Assembly (NCBI RefSeq): GCF_004331345.1 | Contig: NZ_SJJZ01000002.1 | Span: 1,674,001-1,738,000, forward strand | Length of the DNA stretch: 64,000 nucleotides | DNA from: Kribbella soli | Lineage (GTDB): Bacteria > Actinomycetota > Actinomycetes > Propionibacteriales > Kribbellaceae | Reading direction: 5' to 3' | Shown: piece by piece, positions 16,973 through 25,906 of the stretch | How the letters are laid out: each line of letters opens with the position of its first letter | Position numbering within the stretch: position 1 is the first letter of the stretch | Program-made: the position numbers and the translations under genes | The notes under the pieces: generated by a model | The model's input: only the letters and a program-made list of their open reading frames with translations | What the model was told of the DNA's origin: nothing | The model's database searches: none

Positions 16973-17214
16973 TTCGGCGTTACCTCCCACAGCCGCTCCC
17001 CCGGCAGCTTCCGTTCCGGTCCTGGATCGTGGTCCGGAACCGGGTCACTGGTCACCCGCAACCCGGCGAACCTGCGCGACATGGCCGCGGCGTACCGCTC
17101 GGCCAGCTCTGCTTCGGCCCGGTAGTCGGCGACCACATGGTCCCCGAACCAGACTCGCACCCGACGACGCTCCACCCGGACCGCGGCCGGGTGCGGATCA
17201 CCACCGTCGGACAT
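16969..17214 (-). CDS. hypothetical protein, coupled to the next gene
   Basis: An 81-residue protein with a strand pair RRRVRVWFGDHVVADYRAEAE, then a helix and a proline-rich charged tail. No family is recognised. It is the first gene of a two-gene unit with the protein ending at 16586. The 182 bases upstream (17215-17396) hold a short T-run at 17360 and GC-rich dyads but no convincing gene. Confidence 0.5.
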   Translation of the reverse strand: MSDGGDPHPAAVRVERRRVRVWFGDHVVADYRAEAELAERYAAAMSRRFAGLRVTSDPVPDHDPGPERKLPGERLWEVTPK

Positions 17215-17396
17215 CTCAATACACCCGGCGCCCACTCGAGCCGGATCCCATCAGCGACCTCGCATGACAACCCTTCACGGCAATCACTTCCACTTCCCTG
17301 TGGGGATGGGTTCACAGGTAGTGACGGACCACCGGAGCGATCATGACGCGAGTTGGAAGAAAGTTTTTTGGGCCTGCCCGGGAGGGGCCGGCGCGG

Positions 17397-18224
17397 TCAG
17401 CTCTTGACCGCGCCGGCGATTCCTTCGACGAAAGTGCGCTGCAGGAACAGAAAGACGACCACGATCGGTACGACGCTGATGCAGGCAGCCGCGGCCAGGC
17501 CGGTCCAGTCGGTGGTGTCCTGACCGTAGAACCCGTACATCCCGACACCGAGCGTCCGCAGGTCCGGGTTGCCGAGAGTGAACACCAGCGGGATGAAGAA
17601 CGCGTTCCACGCGCCGATGAAGTTCAGCAGCGCGACCGTGCCGATGACAGGCTTGGCGAGCGGCAGCATGACCTGCCAGTACGTGCGCAGGTACCCGGCG
17701 CCGTCCATCCGCGCCGCCTCCTCCAGCTCCTTCGGGATCCCACTGAAGAAGCCCATGAAGAGCAGCACGGGTACGACGAGCGCCGGCCCCGCCTGGGCCA
17801 GCGCCGCGCCGAGCAGCCCGTTGCCGAGGCCGAGACCGTTCACCAGGACGAACGTCGGGATGATCGTGTACCCGTGCGGGATGAACATGGTCGCGACCAG
17901 TACCGCGACCAGCACCTTCTTCCCGGGCAGCCCGGGCCGCGACAACGCATACCCGGCCGCCGACGCGACCAGCAGTACCAGGACGACGACCGCGATCGAG
18001 AACGTCACGGTGTTCGCCGTGTAGGTACTGAACTTCGCCGTCGTCCACGCCCGCCGGAAATTGTCCAGAGTGGCGTGGTCGGGCAGCAGCGAGAGGCCGC
18101 CGAGCAGCATCTCCTTCGGCGTCTTGAACGCGGCCGAGATCATCCAGACGAACGGATACACCCAGACCAGGCACAGCGGGACGAGCAGCAGGTGCCAGAC
18201 GTTGCGCCGCAGCAGCCGGTTCAC
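17397..18224 (-). CDS. carbohydrate ABC transporter permease (MalG-type)
   Basis: A 275-residue inner-membrane permease with six hydrophobic helices. It has the EAA loop that contacts the ATPase (ELEEAARMDGAGYLRTYWQVMLP, about 180-200) and the family-typical start YPFVWMISAAFKTPKE. The GTG at 18224 overlaps the TGA of the upstream permease (GTGA). It is the last gene of the IclR-SBP-permease-permease unit. No ATPase gene is present, so a shared MsiK-like ATPase encoded elsewhere is the likely energy source. Confidence 0.92.
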   Translation of the reverse strand: MNRLLRRNVWHLLLVPLCLVWVYPFVWMISAAFKTPKEMLLGGLSLLPDHATLDNFRRAWTTAKFSTYTANTVTFSIAVVVLVLLVASAAGYALSRPGLPGKKVLVAVLVATMFIPHGYTIIPTFVLVNGLGLGNGLLGAALAQAGPALVVPVLLFMGFFSGIPKELEEAARMDGAGYLRTYWQVMLPLAKPVIGTVALLNFIGAWNAFFIPLVFTLGNPDLRTLGVGMYGFYGQDTTDWTGLAAAACISVVPIVVVFLFLQRTFVEGIAGAVKS

Positions 18225-19177
18225 GAGCCCACCCGCCGCCGCATGAAGGGTGCCTGAAGCAACGTCACGACCAGCGTCAGCAGGCCGAACACCACACCGG
18301 CCGCCGACGCGAACCCGTACCGCGGCGCCTGCAACGACGGGTCGAACGCATACCGATAGATGTACGTCGGTACGACGTCCGTCGCGTAATCCGGTCCGCC
18401 TTCGGTCACCGCCCGCACCAGGTCGAACGTGTTCAGGCTGCGCTGGAACACGAGCAGCAGGATGACGATCGCGATCGGCATGACGACCGGCAACGTGACG
18501 AACCGCAGCGACCGCCAGAACCCGGCGCCGTCGATCGCGGCCGCCTCCTGCAGGTCCTTCGGCACGGTCTGCAGTGCCGCGAGCCAGTAGATCAAGGTGA
18601 TCCCGAACCCCTTCCAGACGTCGATCGAGAGCAGGGTCGGCAGCGCGATCGACGTACTGCCGAGGAAGTTGACCGGTTGGTCGATCAGCCCGGAGTCGAG
18701 CAGGATCCGGTTCACCAGGCCGCCGGCCGGGTCGAGCAGGATCGCGATCACGATGCCGATCACGGCGGTCGTCGCCACGACCGGCAGGAACAGCACGAGC
18801 CGGTACAGGTTGCGGAACCGCAGCCAGGAGTTGTTGAGCAGGATCGCCAGGACCAGCGCGAGCGGCAGCTCGACGAAGATCGCGGCCAGCGAAAACACGA
18901 AGGAGTGCCAGAACGCCCGCCAGAAAGCGTCTGACGCCAGAACCTCGCGGAAGTTGGCCAGCCCGACCCAGTCGGCCGGCGAGCCCACCCCGTCCCAGTC
19001 GAAGAACGCGTACCACCAGCTCGCGATCATCGGCCAGACCGTGAACCCGCCGAAGAGCAGTACCAAGGGGATCAGGAACACGTAGCTCCACAGATGCCTG
19101 CGGAACGCGCCCCGCCCCCGGCGCGGGCGTTCCGGGACCGGCGCCTTCCGGACCACGCGCTCGATCGTCGTCGTCAT
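18221..19177 (-). CDS. sugar ABC transporter permease (MalF/UgpA-type)
   Basis: A 318-residue permease with a basic N-terminal tail, six transmembrane helices and the EAA motif QEAAAIDGAGFWRSLRFVTLP. It pairs with the MalG-type protein encoded next to it to form the import channel. The ATG at 19177 has GGAGG 8 nt upstream, and only a few bases separate it from the SBP gene. The substrate is probably a sugar or sugar acid, judged from the DapA-like and enolase-superfamily genes divergently encoded beyond IclR. Confidence 0.93.
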   Translation of the reverse strand: MTTTIERVVRKAPVPERPRRGRGAFRRHLWSYVFLIPLVLLFGGFTVWPMIASWWYAFFDWDGVGSPADWVGLANFREVLASDAFWRAFWHSFVFSLAAIFVELPLALVLAILLNNSWLRFRNLYRLVLFLPVVATTAVIGIVIAILLDPAGGLVNRILLDSGLIDQPVNFLGSTSIALPTLLSIDVWKGFGITLIYWLAALQTVPKDLQEAAAIDGAGFWRSLRFVTLPVVMPIAIVILLLVFQRSLNTFDLVRAVTEGGPDYATDVVPTYIYRYAFDPSLQAPRYGFASAAGVVFGLLTLVVTLLQAPFMRRRVGS

Positions 19178-19181
19178 CCGG

Positions 19182-20630
19182 TCAGCCTCCCGGCGTGAAG
19201 TCCTTCAACGGGTCCCAGCCCGCGAAGGTCAGATCCTTGGCCGACCCTTCCTGCCCCTTCGCGGCCAGATCGGCCGACGTCTTGTCCAGGAAGGTCTGCA
19301 GGTCCTTGTCCAGCTGCGCGGCGGCCGGGGCGAACGGCTGGTTCTTCACGATCGAACTGACCGCGGCGTCGGTGTACTTCAGGTCCGGCTTCGCCGCGAG
19401 CGCCTGGGTGATCGCCTGACCGCCCTTGCTCGCCAGTGCCGGGTTCGGCGCACGGCGCAGGGTCTCCGCGGCCACCTTCAGGATCGCGGCCTGGTCCGGG
19501 TTCTTCTCCGCTTCGGCCTTCCAGGCCCCTTCGAGCGCGGTCAGCGTGCCGAACTTCTGGTAGTACGCCTTGTGGAAGGCGTCCGACGCGAGAAAGTCCA
19601 TCACCTTCCAGCTCTCCGCCTTGTGCGCGGACTGCGACGACATCGACCACAGCGGGCTGAACGACTTGTTCCGCGCCAGGTAGGCGCCCCGCCCGGCGGC
19701 CGGCACCGGCAGTCCGGTGATGCCGAGTTTGATCTCCGGCGACAGCTTCCGAACCTCGGCCACGTGCCACGGCGGGGTCGGATACATCGCGAGCTTGCCG
19801 GCCGCGAACTCCTTGAACGCGCGGCTGCCGTCCCAGCTCTCCCAGCCCGGCATCATCACCTTGGCGGCCTGCATCCGCCGGTGCAGCTCGACGGCCTCGA
19901 CCAGCCCCGGGCTCGACGTCGCGGGCTTACCGGTACGGAAGTCGATGCCGCTGGCCGCAACGGAGTACGGAACGGCAGTGCCGGCGAGCATCTCGGCCGC
20001 GGGTGCCTTGGCCGCGGTCGGCGCATACCCGAAGTACTTGCCGTGGCCGTCGGCGGTGATCTTGGCCGCCATCCGCTCGAGGTCGGCCCAGGTCTTCGGC
20101 GGGCCGTCGAAACCGGACTTCTTCAACAGGTCCTCGTTGTAGAGGAAGACCCGCAGCGACGACCACGGCCCCCACACCAGCGGGAGGCTCATCAGTTTGC
20201 CGTCCCGGTGCAGGCCGGACGTGGCCGGATCCATGCTCCCCTCGGGGAACCGCTTCAGGAACTCCGGCGTGACGAACTCGTCCAGCGGCGCTACCCAGCC
20301 ACGCGCGGCCATCCGATCCATGCCGTCGTCCTGGGCCCGGAACACATCTGGTGCGCGGTTCTGCTGGAACATCAGCTCGACGGCGTTCAGCTGCTGGTCG
20401 GACGGATTCTCCACCACCTTGACCGCGATACCGGGGTTGGCCTTCTCGAACTCGTCGAACTGCTGCCGGTAGAACTCGCTCGCGCCGGGCGGGTCCGGGA
20501 CGAGGGCCACGGTGACGGTGACCTTGTCGGCGGCGCTGCCCGAGTCGGAGCTGCCGCCGACAAGGTTGCACCCCGACAGGGCGAGCGCCACCGCGCAGGT
20601 GAGCACGGTGAGGGCAGGGCGGATCTTCAT
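19182..20630 (-). CDS. extracellular sugar-binding lipoprotein of ABC importer
   Basis: A 482-residue family-1 solute-binding protein. The signal peptide ends in lipobox ALSGC (Cys about residue 21), followed by a Ser/Gly-rich linker. The bilobed domain starts with VTVTVALVPDPPGASEF and carries WADLERMAAKI and FKEFAAGKLAMYP, typical of sugar binders. It hands substrate to the two permeases. Its ATG (20630) overlaps the TGA of the IclR gene (ATGA), so the regulator and importer are one operon. Confidence 0.92.
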   Translation of the reverse strand: MKIRPALTVLTCAVALALSGCNLVGGSSDSGSAADKVTVTVALVPDPPGASEFYRQQFDEFEKANPGIAVKVVENPSDQQLNAVELMFQQNRAPDVFRAQDDGMDRMAARGWVAPLDEFVTPEFLKRFPEGSMDPATSGLHRDGKLMSLPLVWGPWSSLRVFLYNEDLLKKSGFDGPPKTWADLERMAAKITADGHGKYFGYAPTAAKAPAAEMLAGTAVPYSVAASGIDFRTGKPATSSPGLVEAVELHRRMQAAKVMMPGWESWDGSRAFKEFAAGKLAMYPTPPWHVAEVRKLSPEIKLGITGLPVPAAGRGAYLARNKSFSPLWSMSSQSAHKAESWKVMDFLASDAFHKAYYQKFGTLTALEGAWKAEAEKNPDQAAILKVAAETLRRAPNPALASKGGQAITQALAAKPDLKYTDAAVSSIVKNQPFAPAAAQLDKDLQTFLDKTSADLAAKGQEGSAKDLTFAGWDPLKDFTPGG

Positions 20631-21439
20631 GATCGGCTCCGTTGGTCGAGGCGCCCAGGTGGCGCCGTGAGCTGGGGATCGGTGGGGCCGTGGTGGCCCA
20701 GGTGCGAGTTGATGGCGTCGGCGGTCTCCACCACCAGGCGGGACAGTTCGTGCTCCCGGGTGGCGAGGTCGACGGCGCTGGACGGGCCGGACAGTGAGAG
20801 GGCGCCGACGACGTGGCCGGAGCGGTCGCGGAGTGGGGCGGCCAGGCACGATCGGCTGAGCGAGAGTTCCTCGGTTTCGGTCGAGTAGCCCTGCCAGGCC
20901 ACCTGGTCGATCGCCGCGTCGAGGAGGTCGTGGTCGGTGATGGTGCGTGGCGTGTACCGCTCGAGCTCCCCCAGCAACGCGCGGCGGTCGTCGACACCGA
21001 GCAGCAGGCATTTGCCGAGCGCGGTGGCGTGCAGTGGGTTCCGCCGCCCGGTGAGCGAGAACGCCCTGGGCGCCAGCCGTCCCTCGAAGTTGCACAGGTA
21101 GTAGGCCTCGTGCCCCCGCCGTACGGCGACATTCGCGCCGAGCCCGGTCGCCGCGGCGAGTGATTGGGCCGGCTGGCGGGCCGCGTGGTGCACGGGATGA
21201 CCGTTCACGGCCACGCCGGCCAGGGTGATCAGCTCGGCGCCGAGACGGTACTGACCGTCGGCGTCGCGCTCGACGAAAGCGGCCGACTCGAGGGTGCTGA
21301 GCAGCCGCGACGCGGTGGACTGGCGAAGGCCGGCCAGGTTCGCGACCTCCGTGACCCGCAGGCTCCCGGTCACCGCAAAGGCACGCAGTACGGCGACAGC
21401 ACGCTCGACGCTGCGGTTCGACCCTGCCTCCGGCGCCAC
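20627..21439 (-). CDS. IclR family transcriptional regulator
   Basis: A 270-residue regulator. The N-terminal winged helix spans about 8-65 (SVERAVAVLRAFAVTG, then LRQSTASRLLSTLE). The C-terminal effector domain has GRRNPLHATALGKCLL and SCLAAPLRDRSGHVVGALSLSG. GTG 21439 is chosen because AGGAG lies 5 nt upstream; another GTG two codons earlier overlaps that site. It heads the ABC operon and faces the DapA-like operon across 101 bases, so it probably controls both. A paralogue lies at 24905-25714. Confidence 0.92.
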   Translation of the reverse strand: MAPEAGSNRSVERAVAVLRAFAVTGSLRVTEVANLAGLRQSTASRLLSTLESAAFVERDADGQYRLGAELITLAGVAVNGHPVHHAARQPAQSLAAATGLGANVAVRRGHEAYYLCNFEGRLAPRAFSLTGRRNPLHATALGKCLLLGVDDRRALLGELERYTPRTITDHDLLDAAIDQVAWQGYSTETEELSLSRSCLAAPLRDRSGHVVGALSLSGPSSAVDLATREHELSRLVVETADAINSHLGHHGPTDPQLTAPPGRLDQRSRS

Positions 21440-21473
21440 GGGCACTCCTGGGTTTCGACGGTGAATGATGGAC

Positions 21474-21483
21474 GGATACATCC
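21474..21483. promoter_or_regulatory. small dyad in divergent control region, possible IclR site
   Basis: GGATACATCC has inverted GGAT/ATCC halves 2 bases apart and lies midway between the IclR start (21439) and the DapA-like start (21541). IclR proteins usually bind short palindromes in such regions. The match is short and no second copy fixes it, so the assignment is tentative. Confidence 0.3.
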
Positions 21484-21540
21484 ACTATGTGGCAGCCTTA
21501 CGCACATGATGGATCTCGTCAAGCATCTATCGGATGCCGA

Positions 21541-22476
21541 ATGCTGAACACTGAGAGTCCGCCCACCGTCGAGGGACTGGTTCCGATCCTGGCCACGCCG
21601 TTCGGCCCGGACGGCAGCCTCGATCTGCCCGGTCTGCGCCGCCTGACCGAGTTCCAGCTCGCGAGCGGCGTGCACGGAGTCGCCGTCCTCGGGATGGCCA
21701 GCGAGGCGTTCGCGCTGACCGCCGACGAGCGCCGCCTGGTCACGCGCGAGGCGGTCCGCGTGGTCGCGAACGCCGTACCGGTGGTCGTCGGGGTGGCGGC
21801 GACGTCGACGGTGACGGCTGTCGAGCAGGCCGCGGAGGCAGCGGCCGCCGGCGCCACCGCGGTGATGGTGCTGCCGCCGTACATGGTTCTGCCGAGCCCG
21901 GCGCAGTTGCCCGCGTTCTATGCGGAGGTCGCCGCGGTCGGGATCGAGGTGATGGTGCAGGACGCGCCAGGAGTCACAGGCGTGGCCATGTCGCCGCTGC
22001 AGATCGCGGAGCTCGCGACCGTGCCGGGCGTCACCTCGGTCAAGGTCGAGGCCCCGCCGACCGCACCCAAGGTCGCAGCCGTCGTCGACCGGATCTCACA
22101 GCCCGGCTTCGTGGTCCTCGGTGGGCAGAACGCGCAGTTCCTTCTCGACGAACTCGCCGCCGGCGCAGTCGGCACGATGCCCGCCTGCGAGATCCCGGAT
22201 CTCCTCGCTCCGGTGGTCAACGACTGGCGCGCCGGGCGGTACGACGACGCGCGCGCACGGTTCGACCTGCTGCTACCGCTGCTCGTCTACGGGCTCCAGT
22301 CCGGGATCGCCTGGGCCGTGCACAAGGAAGTCCTGGTCTCCCGCGGCCTGATCGATCACGCCACGGTCCGGGTGCCGGCGCGTGCCCTCGACGCTCGCGC
22401 GAAGGCAGGCCTGACCGCGATACTCGACCGGCTGGACCTTCCTGCTGCATCCGCTCCGTTGACCGGGATCCACTGA
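21541..22476 (+). CDS. DapA-family aldolase/dehydratase
   Basis: A 311-residue TIM-barrel protein of the dihydrodipicolinate synthase superfamily. It has LVPILATPFGPDGSLDL at the start, the tyrosine segment MVLPPYMVLP, and the Schiff-base lysine in TSVKVEAPP (about residue 165). True DapA normally has other active-site residues and a GTTGE loop; here that loop reads LGMASEAFAL. It is therefore more likely a sugar-acid dehydratase or aldolase (keto-deoxy-aldonate type). It is coupled to the enolase-superfamily gene (TGATG). Confidence 0.85.
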   Translation: MLNTESPPTVEGLVPILATPFGPDGSLDLPGLRRLTEFQLASGVHGVAVLGMASEAFALTADERRLVTREAVRVVANAVPVVVGVAATSTVTAVEQAAEAAAAGATAVMVLPPYMVLPSPAQLPAFYAEVAAVGIEVMVQDAPGVTGVAMSPLQIAELATVPGVTSVKVEAPPTAPKVAAVVDRISQPGFVVLGGQNAQFLLDELAAGAVGTMPACEIPDLLAPVVNDWRAGRYDDARARFDLLLPLLVYGLQSGIAWAVHKEVLVSRGLIDHATVRVPARALDARAKAGLTAILDRLDLPAASAPLTGIH

Positions 22477-23594
22477 TGCCTACGATCACCGACGTACAGG
22501 TCTTTCCGCTGGCGCTCGCAGAGCCACGCAGCTACAGCACGAAACCGCCTTGGCCGAGCATCTACGGCTCAGCGCGCGAGGCCTTGCTCGTACGACTCAC
22601 CGCCGACGACGGGTCGATCGGCTGGGGTGAAGCGCTCGCACCGGTCGCTCCGGAAGTGCCGGCGAAGATCATCGAACTCCTGCTGAAGCCCGCGTTGCTA
22701 GGCGCCGATCCGACCCGGGTCCGGCCGCTCGTCGCCGCGCTGCGGGCGCTGATGCGCGAACGCGGTCACCTCGGCGGGCATCAGGGCGACGCGATCGCCG
22801 CGATCGACGTGGCGTTGTGGGACCTGGCCGGACGGATCGCCGGCGTACCGGTGCATCAACTGCTCGGCGGTGCTCAGCGTGACGTCGTGCCGACGTACGT
22901 GTCCGGTCTTCAGGGCAAGAAGGACAGCGAGCGGGTCGCGTATGCCAGGGACTGGGTGGACCAGGGTGTGCGGCAGGTGAAGATCGGGCTCGGGTACGGC
23001 GTACGCGAGGACCTGGCCACGGTCGAGGCTCTGCGGGCGGTGCATGACGACCTGCAGATCGCGATCGACGTGCACGGTGTGTACGACGTACCTCAGGCTG
23101 TGCGGCTCGGGCGTGGACTCGACGAACTGGGCGCGTGGTTCTTCGAGGCGCCGGTCGGGTTCGAGGACGTGACCGGGCATGCGGAGCTCGCGGGCCGGAT
23201 CGACACTCCGGTGGCGATCGGGGAGAGTCTGCGGCATCGGCAGGAGTTCCGTCCGTGGCTGGAAGGGCGGGCCGCGGCCATTCTGCAGCCTGACGTCGGG
23301 CGGACCGGGATCACCGAGACCATCGACCTCGCGGCGGTGGCCGAGACCTGGTTCGTGCCGTTGGCGCCGCACCACTCCTCCGGGCTCGGCGTCGTCATGG
23401 CCGCCAGCATCCATGCGTCCGCGGCGATCGGGAACCTCGTCGCGTACGAGTTCCATCCGACGCTCTTCGACCCGGTGAACGTCGTACTGACGACACCGCT
23501 CGAGCGCGGCCACCTCGGGTTCGCGGTGCCGACCGGGCCGGGGCTGGGCGTGGAGGTCGACGAGGACGCCGTACGCGCGGCGTGCATCAAGTGA
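22476..23594 (+). CDS. mandelate racemase/muconate lactonizing enzyme family protein
   Basis: A 372-residue enolase-superfamily enzyme. It has an N-terminal capping domain and a barrel with the expected metal ligands Asp (IAIDVHG), Glu (WFFEAPVG) and Glu (AIGESLRH). A lysine is in RQVKIGLG and a histidine pair in LAPHHSSG. Only the second lysine of the usual KxK is present. By context it probably dehydrates a sugar acid imported by the ABC system, whose product the DapA-like enzyme would process. It is coupled at both ends (TGATG and GTGA). Confidence 0.87.
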   Translation: MPTITDVQVFPLALAEPRSYSTKPPWPSIYGSAREALLVRLTADDGSIGWGEALAPVAPEVPAKIIELLLKPALLGADPTRVRPLVAALRALMRERGHLGGHQGDAIAAIDVALWDLAGRIAGVPVHQLLGGAQRDVVPTYVSGLQGKKDSERVAYARDWVDQGVRQVKIGLGYGVREDLATVEALRAVHDDLQIAIDVHGVYDVPQAVRLGRGLDELGAWFFEAPVGFEDVTGHAELAGRIDTPVAIGESLRHRQEFRPWLEGRAAAILQPDVGRTGITETIDLAAVAETWFVPLAPHHSSGLGVVMAASIHASAAIGNLVAYEFHPTLFDPVNVVLTTPLERGHLGFAVPTGPGLGVEVDEDAVRAACIK

Positions 23595-24355
23595 CTGCTG
23601 ATCCGGCCGCGGCCGGGCGAGGGGCCACCCGCCGGGCGCTCGTGATCGGGGCGACGACGCCGATCGGGGCCGCGATCCTAGCGGCGCTAGCGGCCGACGG
23701 CTGCCGGGTCGCGGGAGTGTCGCTGGAGGACGATCCGGTCGACGGCCTCGACCTCCGGCTGACGGCGGACTGCTCGGATCCCACGGCAGCGACCGAGGTG
23801 GTCGATCGGGTCGCGGCGGAGTTCGGCGGTCTGGACGTACTGGTGACGGCGGCCGGGCGGATGCCGCTCGTGCCGGCGCATCGGACCAGCGACGTGCAGT
23901 GGCGCGACGCCTTGTCGAACACACTCGACACCGTCTTCTTCCCTGTGCGGGCCGCTCTGCCGCACTTGGTGGCCAGCGATGCGGGCGCGATCGTCGCGGT
24001 CTCGTCCGTGAACACGTTGGTGGCCGCGCCATGGGCTGCGGCGTACACGGCCGCCAAGGGTGGAGTGGATGCGCTCGTTCGTCAGCTCGCGGTCGAGTAT
24101 GCGAACCGTGGGGTGCGGGTGAACGCCGTCGCGCCCGGGATGGTCGGTGGCGAGAAGTTGCCGGATGCATCCACCGGGTATCCGCTGGGCCGCACCATCC
24201 AGGCTCGCGAGGTCGCGGACGCGGTCGCGTTCCTTGCCGGGCCGCGCGCCTCCGCGATCACCGGCGTGGTTCTGCCGGTCGATGGTGGGCTGTCCGTGCT
24301 GTCGCCTGCGGTGGTCGGGCGGGCCGATCTCCAGGCGAGACTGCAGGCCGACTGA
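23591..24355 (+). CDS. SDR family oxidoreductase
   Basis: A 254-residue classical short-chain dehydrogenase with an N-terminal nucleotide-binding region (LVIGATTPIGAAILAALA, a variant of TGxxxGxG), catalytic Ser in VAVSSVNT, YTAAKGG (YxxxK) and the closing GVVLPVDGG. It is probably an NAD(P)-dependent polyol or sugar-acid dehydrogenase in the same pathway as its neighbours. It overlaps the preceding gene by GTGA and the following one by one base of TGATG. Confidence 0.9.
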   Translation: MTADPAAAGRGATRRALVIGATTPIGAAILAALAADGCRVAGVSLEDDPVDGLDLRLTADCSDPTAATEVVDRVAAEFGGLDVLVTAAGRMPLVPAHRTSDVQWRDALSNTLDTVFFPVRAALPHLVASDAGAIVAVSSVNTLVAAPWAAAYTAAKGGVDALVRQLAVEYANRGVRVNAVAPGMVGGEKLPDASTGYPLGRTIQAREVADAVAFLAGPRASAITGVVLPVDGGLSVLSPAVVGRADLQARLQAD

Positions 24356-24969
24356 TGGAGCTCACGGGCCGTACGGCGATTCTCTATCGGTGGCTCGACT
24401 GGCCGCTGCGGTTGGCGCTCGTCTCCGTGCTGTGGATCCTAGGCGTTGTGGCGGGCGCTGTCGTGGTTGGGATCGCGCCTTCGACTCTCGCTGCTCATCG
24501 AGTGATCTCGACATCTTTCGATGCGCCCGTCTGGTCGACGTTCTGGTCCGGGTGGCGCGAGTGGCTCGTGCGTGGACAGGTGGTCCTAGGGTTGCCGTTG
24601 GCAACGGTATGGGTGTTGGGGTTCTATCTCACGGTGGCGCGTCAGACCGTGATGGCGGTGCCGTTGTCCCTTGTTCTATTGGGGTATCTGGTCACGCTGT
24701 GGCTGCTCCCAGCCGTCGCGGTCGCCGCCGAGTCCCGCCGTACGACGGAAATCTGGCTCCTCACGATCCACGTCGCGTGGCGTCGTCCCGTCGTACCCGT
24801 GGCCGCTGCGATCGTGCTGCTCGCGGCCGGCGTGGGCGCGTGGTACGTCGTACCGGCAGCGCTCCTGTTCGGTCCAGCGGCGGCTGCGCTGGGTGCGGTG
24901 CTGGTCAGCTCACGGCTGCTGACGCGTGGTACCCCAGACCTGACGAGATCTGGTCAGCCTGTTCGATGA
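24355..24969 (+). CDS. DUF624 (YesL-like) membrane protein
   Basis: A 204-residue membrane protein with about five hydrophobic helices. Its opening (LYRWLDWPLRLALVSVLWIL, then GIAPSTLAAHRV) is typical of YesL/DUF624 proteins. These are regularly encoded inside carbohydrate ABC-importer operons, with unknown function. It is last in the DapA-like operon. Its final 65 bases overlap the convergent second IclR gene, an unusually long 3' overlap. Confidence 0.8.
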   Translation: MELTGRTAILYRWLDWPLRLALVSVLWILGVVAGAVVVGIAPSTLAAHRVISTSFDAPVWSTFWSGWREWLVRGQVVLGLPLATVWVLGFYLTVARQTVMAVPLSLVLLGYLVTLWLLPAVAVAAESRRTTEIWLLTIHVAWRRPVVPVAAAIVLLAAGVGAWYVVPAALLFGPAAAALGAVLVSSRLLTRGTPDLTRSGQPVR

Positions 24970-25714
24970 CCTGCATGGCGAGCGACTCCTCCCGGGCGGC
25001 GAGGTCCATCGCCGACAGTGGGCCGGAGACGGAGAGGGCGGCGACGATCGCGCCGGTCCGGTCGCGTACGGGCGCGGCGAGGCAGGCACGGCCGAACGCC
25101 AGCTCCTCCACCTCGAGGGCGTACCCGCGCTCGCGGACCTCGCGGAGGAGCTTGTCGAGCGCGGTGTGATCGGTCACGGTGTGCGGGGTGTAGCGCGCCA
25201 GGTCGTCGCCGAGCAGGTCCTTCAGCTCCGCCTTCGGGAGCTCGCTGATCAGGGCCTTGCCCATCGCGGTCGCATGCAGGGGCCCACGCCGGCCTACCAA
25301 CGTGGACGATCGGCCGGCGGCGCGGCCCTCGAAGTGGCACAGGTAGAACAGCTCGGCGCCGCGGCGCTCGGCGACGTTCGCGCCGAGGTTCAGGTCGGCG
25401 GCCAGGTTCTGCGCCACCTGACGGGACTGCTGGTGAACCGGCAGCTCGTTCAGGCCGATGCCGGCCAGGGTGATCACCTTCGGGCCGATCCCGTACAGCC
25501 CACTGCGCTGGTCGTACGCCAGGAACCCCAGCGCCACCAACGCCCCCACCAACCGCGACACCGTCGACTGCCCCAGCCCCGTCGCCTCCACCAACTCCGA
25601 CACCCGCCGCTGCGGATGCGCCTCGGTGAACTCCGACAACAACGACAAGGCCCGCTCGACACTCTGCGTCCCCGGCCCCGCCTCCCGACCGACCGCACGC
25701 GCCACGGAACTCAC
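24905..25714 (-). CDS. second IclR family transcriptional regulator
   Basis: A 269-residue IclR protein clearly paralogous to the one at 20627-21439. They share TQSVERALSLLSEF-type helices, QSTVSRLV, LYGIGPKVITLAG, LGANVAERRG and GRRGPLHATAMGKAL. GTG 25714 is used, and a GTG three codons on has a GAGAGG-type site, so the start may be slightly shorter. Its 3' end overlaps DUF624. The 192-base region upstream (25715-25906) holds TGAATTATGGTTCCC, a partial GAA-N6-TTC dyad that could be its operator, and no gene. Confidence 0.9.
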   Translation of the reverse strand: MSSVARAVGREAGPGTQSVERALSLLSEFTEAHPQRRVSELVEATGLGQSTVSRLVGALVALGFLAYDQRSGLYGIGPKVITLAGIGLNELPVHQQSRQVAQNLAADLNLGANVAERRGAELFYLCHFEGRAAGRSSTLVGRRGPLHATAMGKALISELPKAELKDLLGDDLARYTPHTVTDHTALDKLLREVRERGYALEVEELAFGRACLAAPVRDRTGAIVAALSVSGPLSAMDLAAREESLAMQVIEQADQISSGLGYHASAAVS

Positions 25715-25906
25715 CTCTCACCCTGAATTATGGTTCCCTCATCCGTATCGTAGATCCCCACACCCCCACGACCCCACCAAACACCCCGAGCACCGCCGGA
25801 TCCCCGGCAACTCGACAGGTAGTACACCAACGAGACACCGTACGCACGCACACGTTCACGCCCACGTGCACTACCCCACCACCAACACCCCCTGTCGAGC
25901 TGCACG

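Noticed and set aside
17355-17370. T-rich stretch as a rho-independent terminator
   Set aside because: The T-run has no stable hairpin directly before it on the plus strand, and on the minus strand it reads as A-run after the weak dyad.
17397-19091. A single 564-codon protein spanning both permeases of the first importer
   Set aside because: The first half is an out-of-frame read of the MalF-type gene. The real MalG-type gene starts at GTG 18224 with a GTGA overlap.
19182-21485. A 767-residue fusion upstream of the solute-binding protein
   Set aside because: The first 285 codons are an out-of-frame reading of the IclR gene. The lipoprotein signal at 20630 marks the true start.
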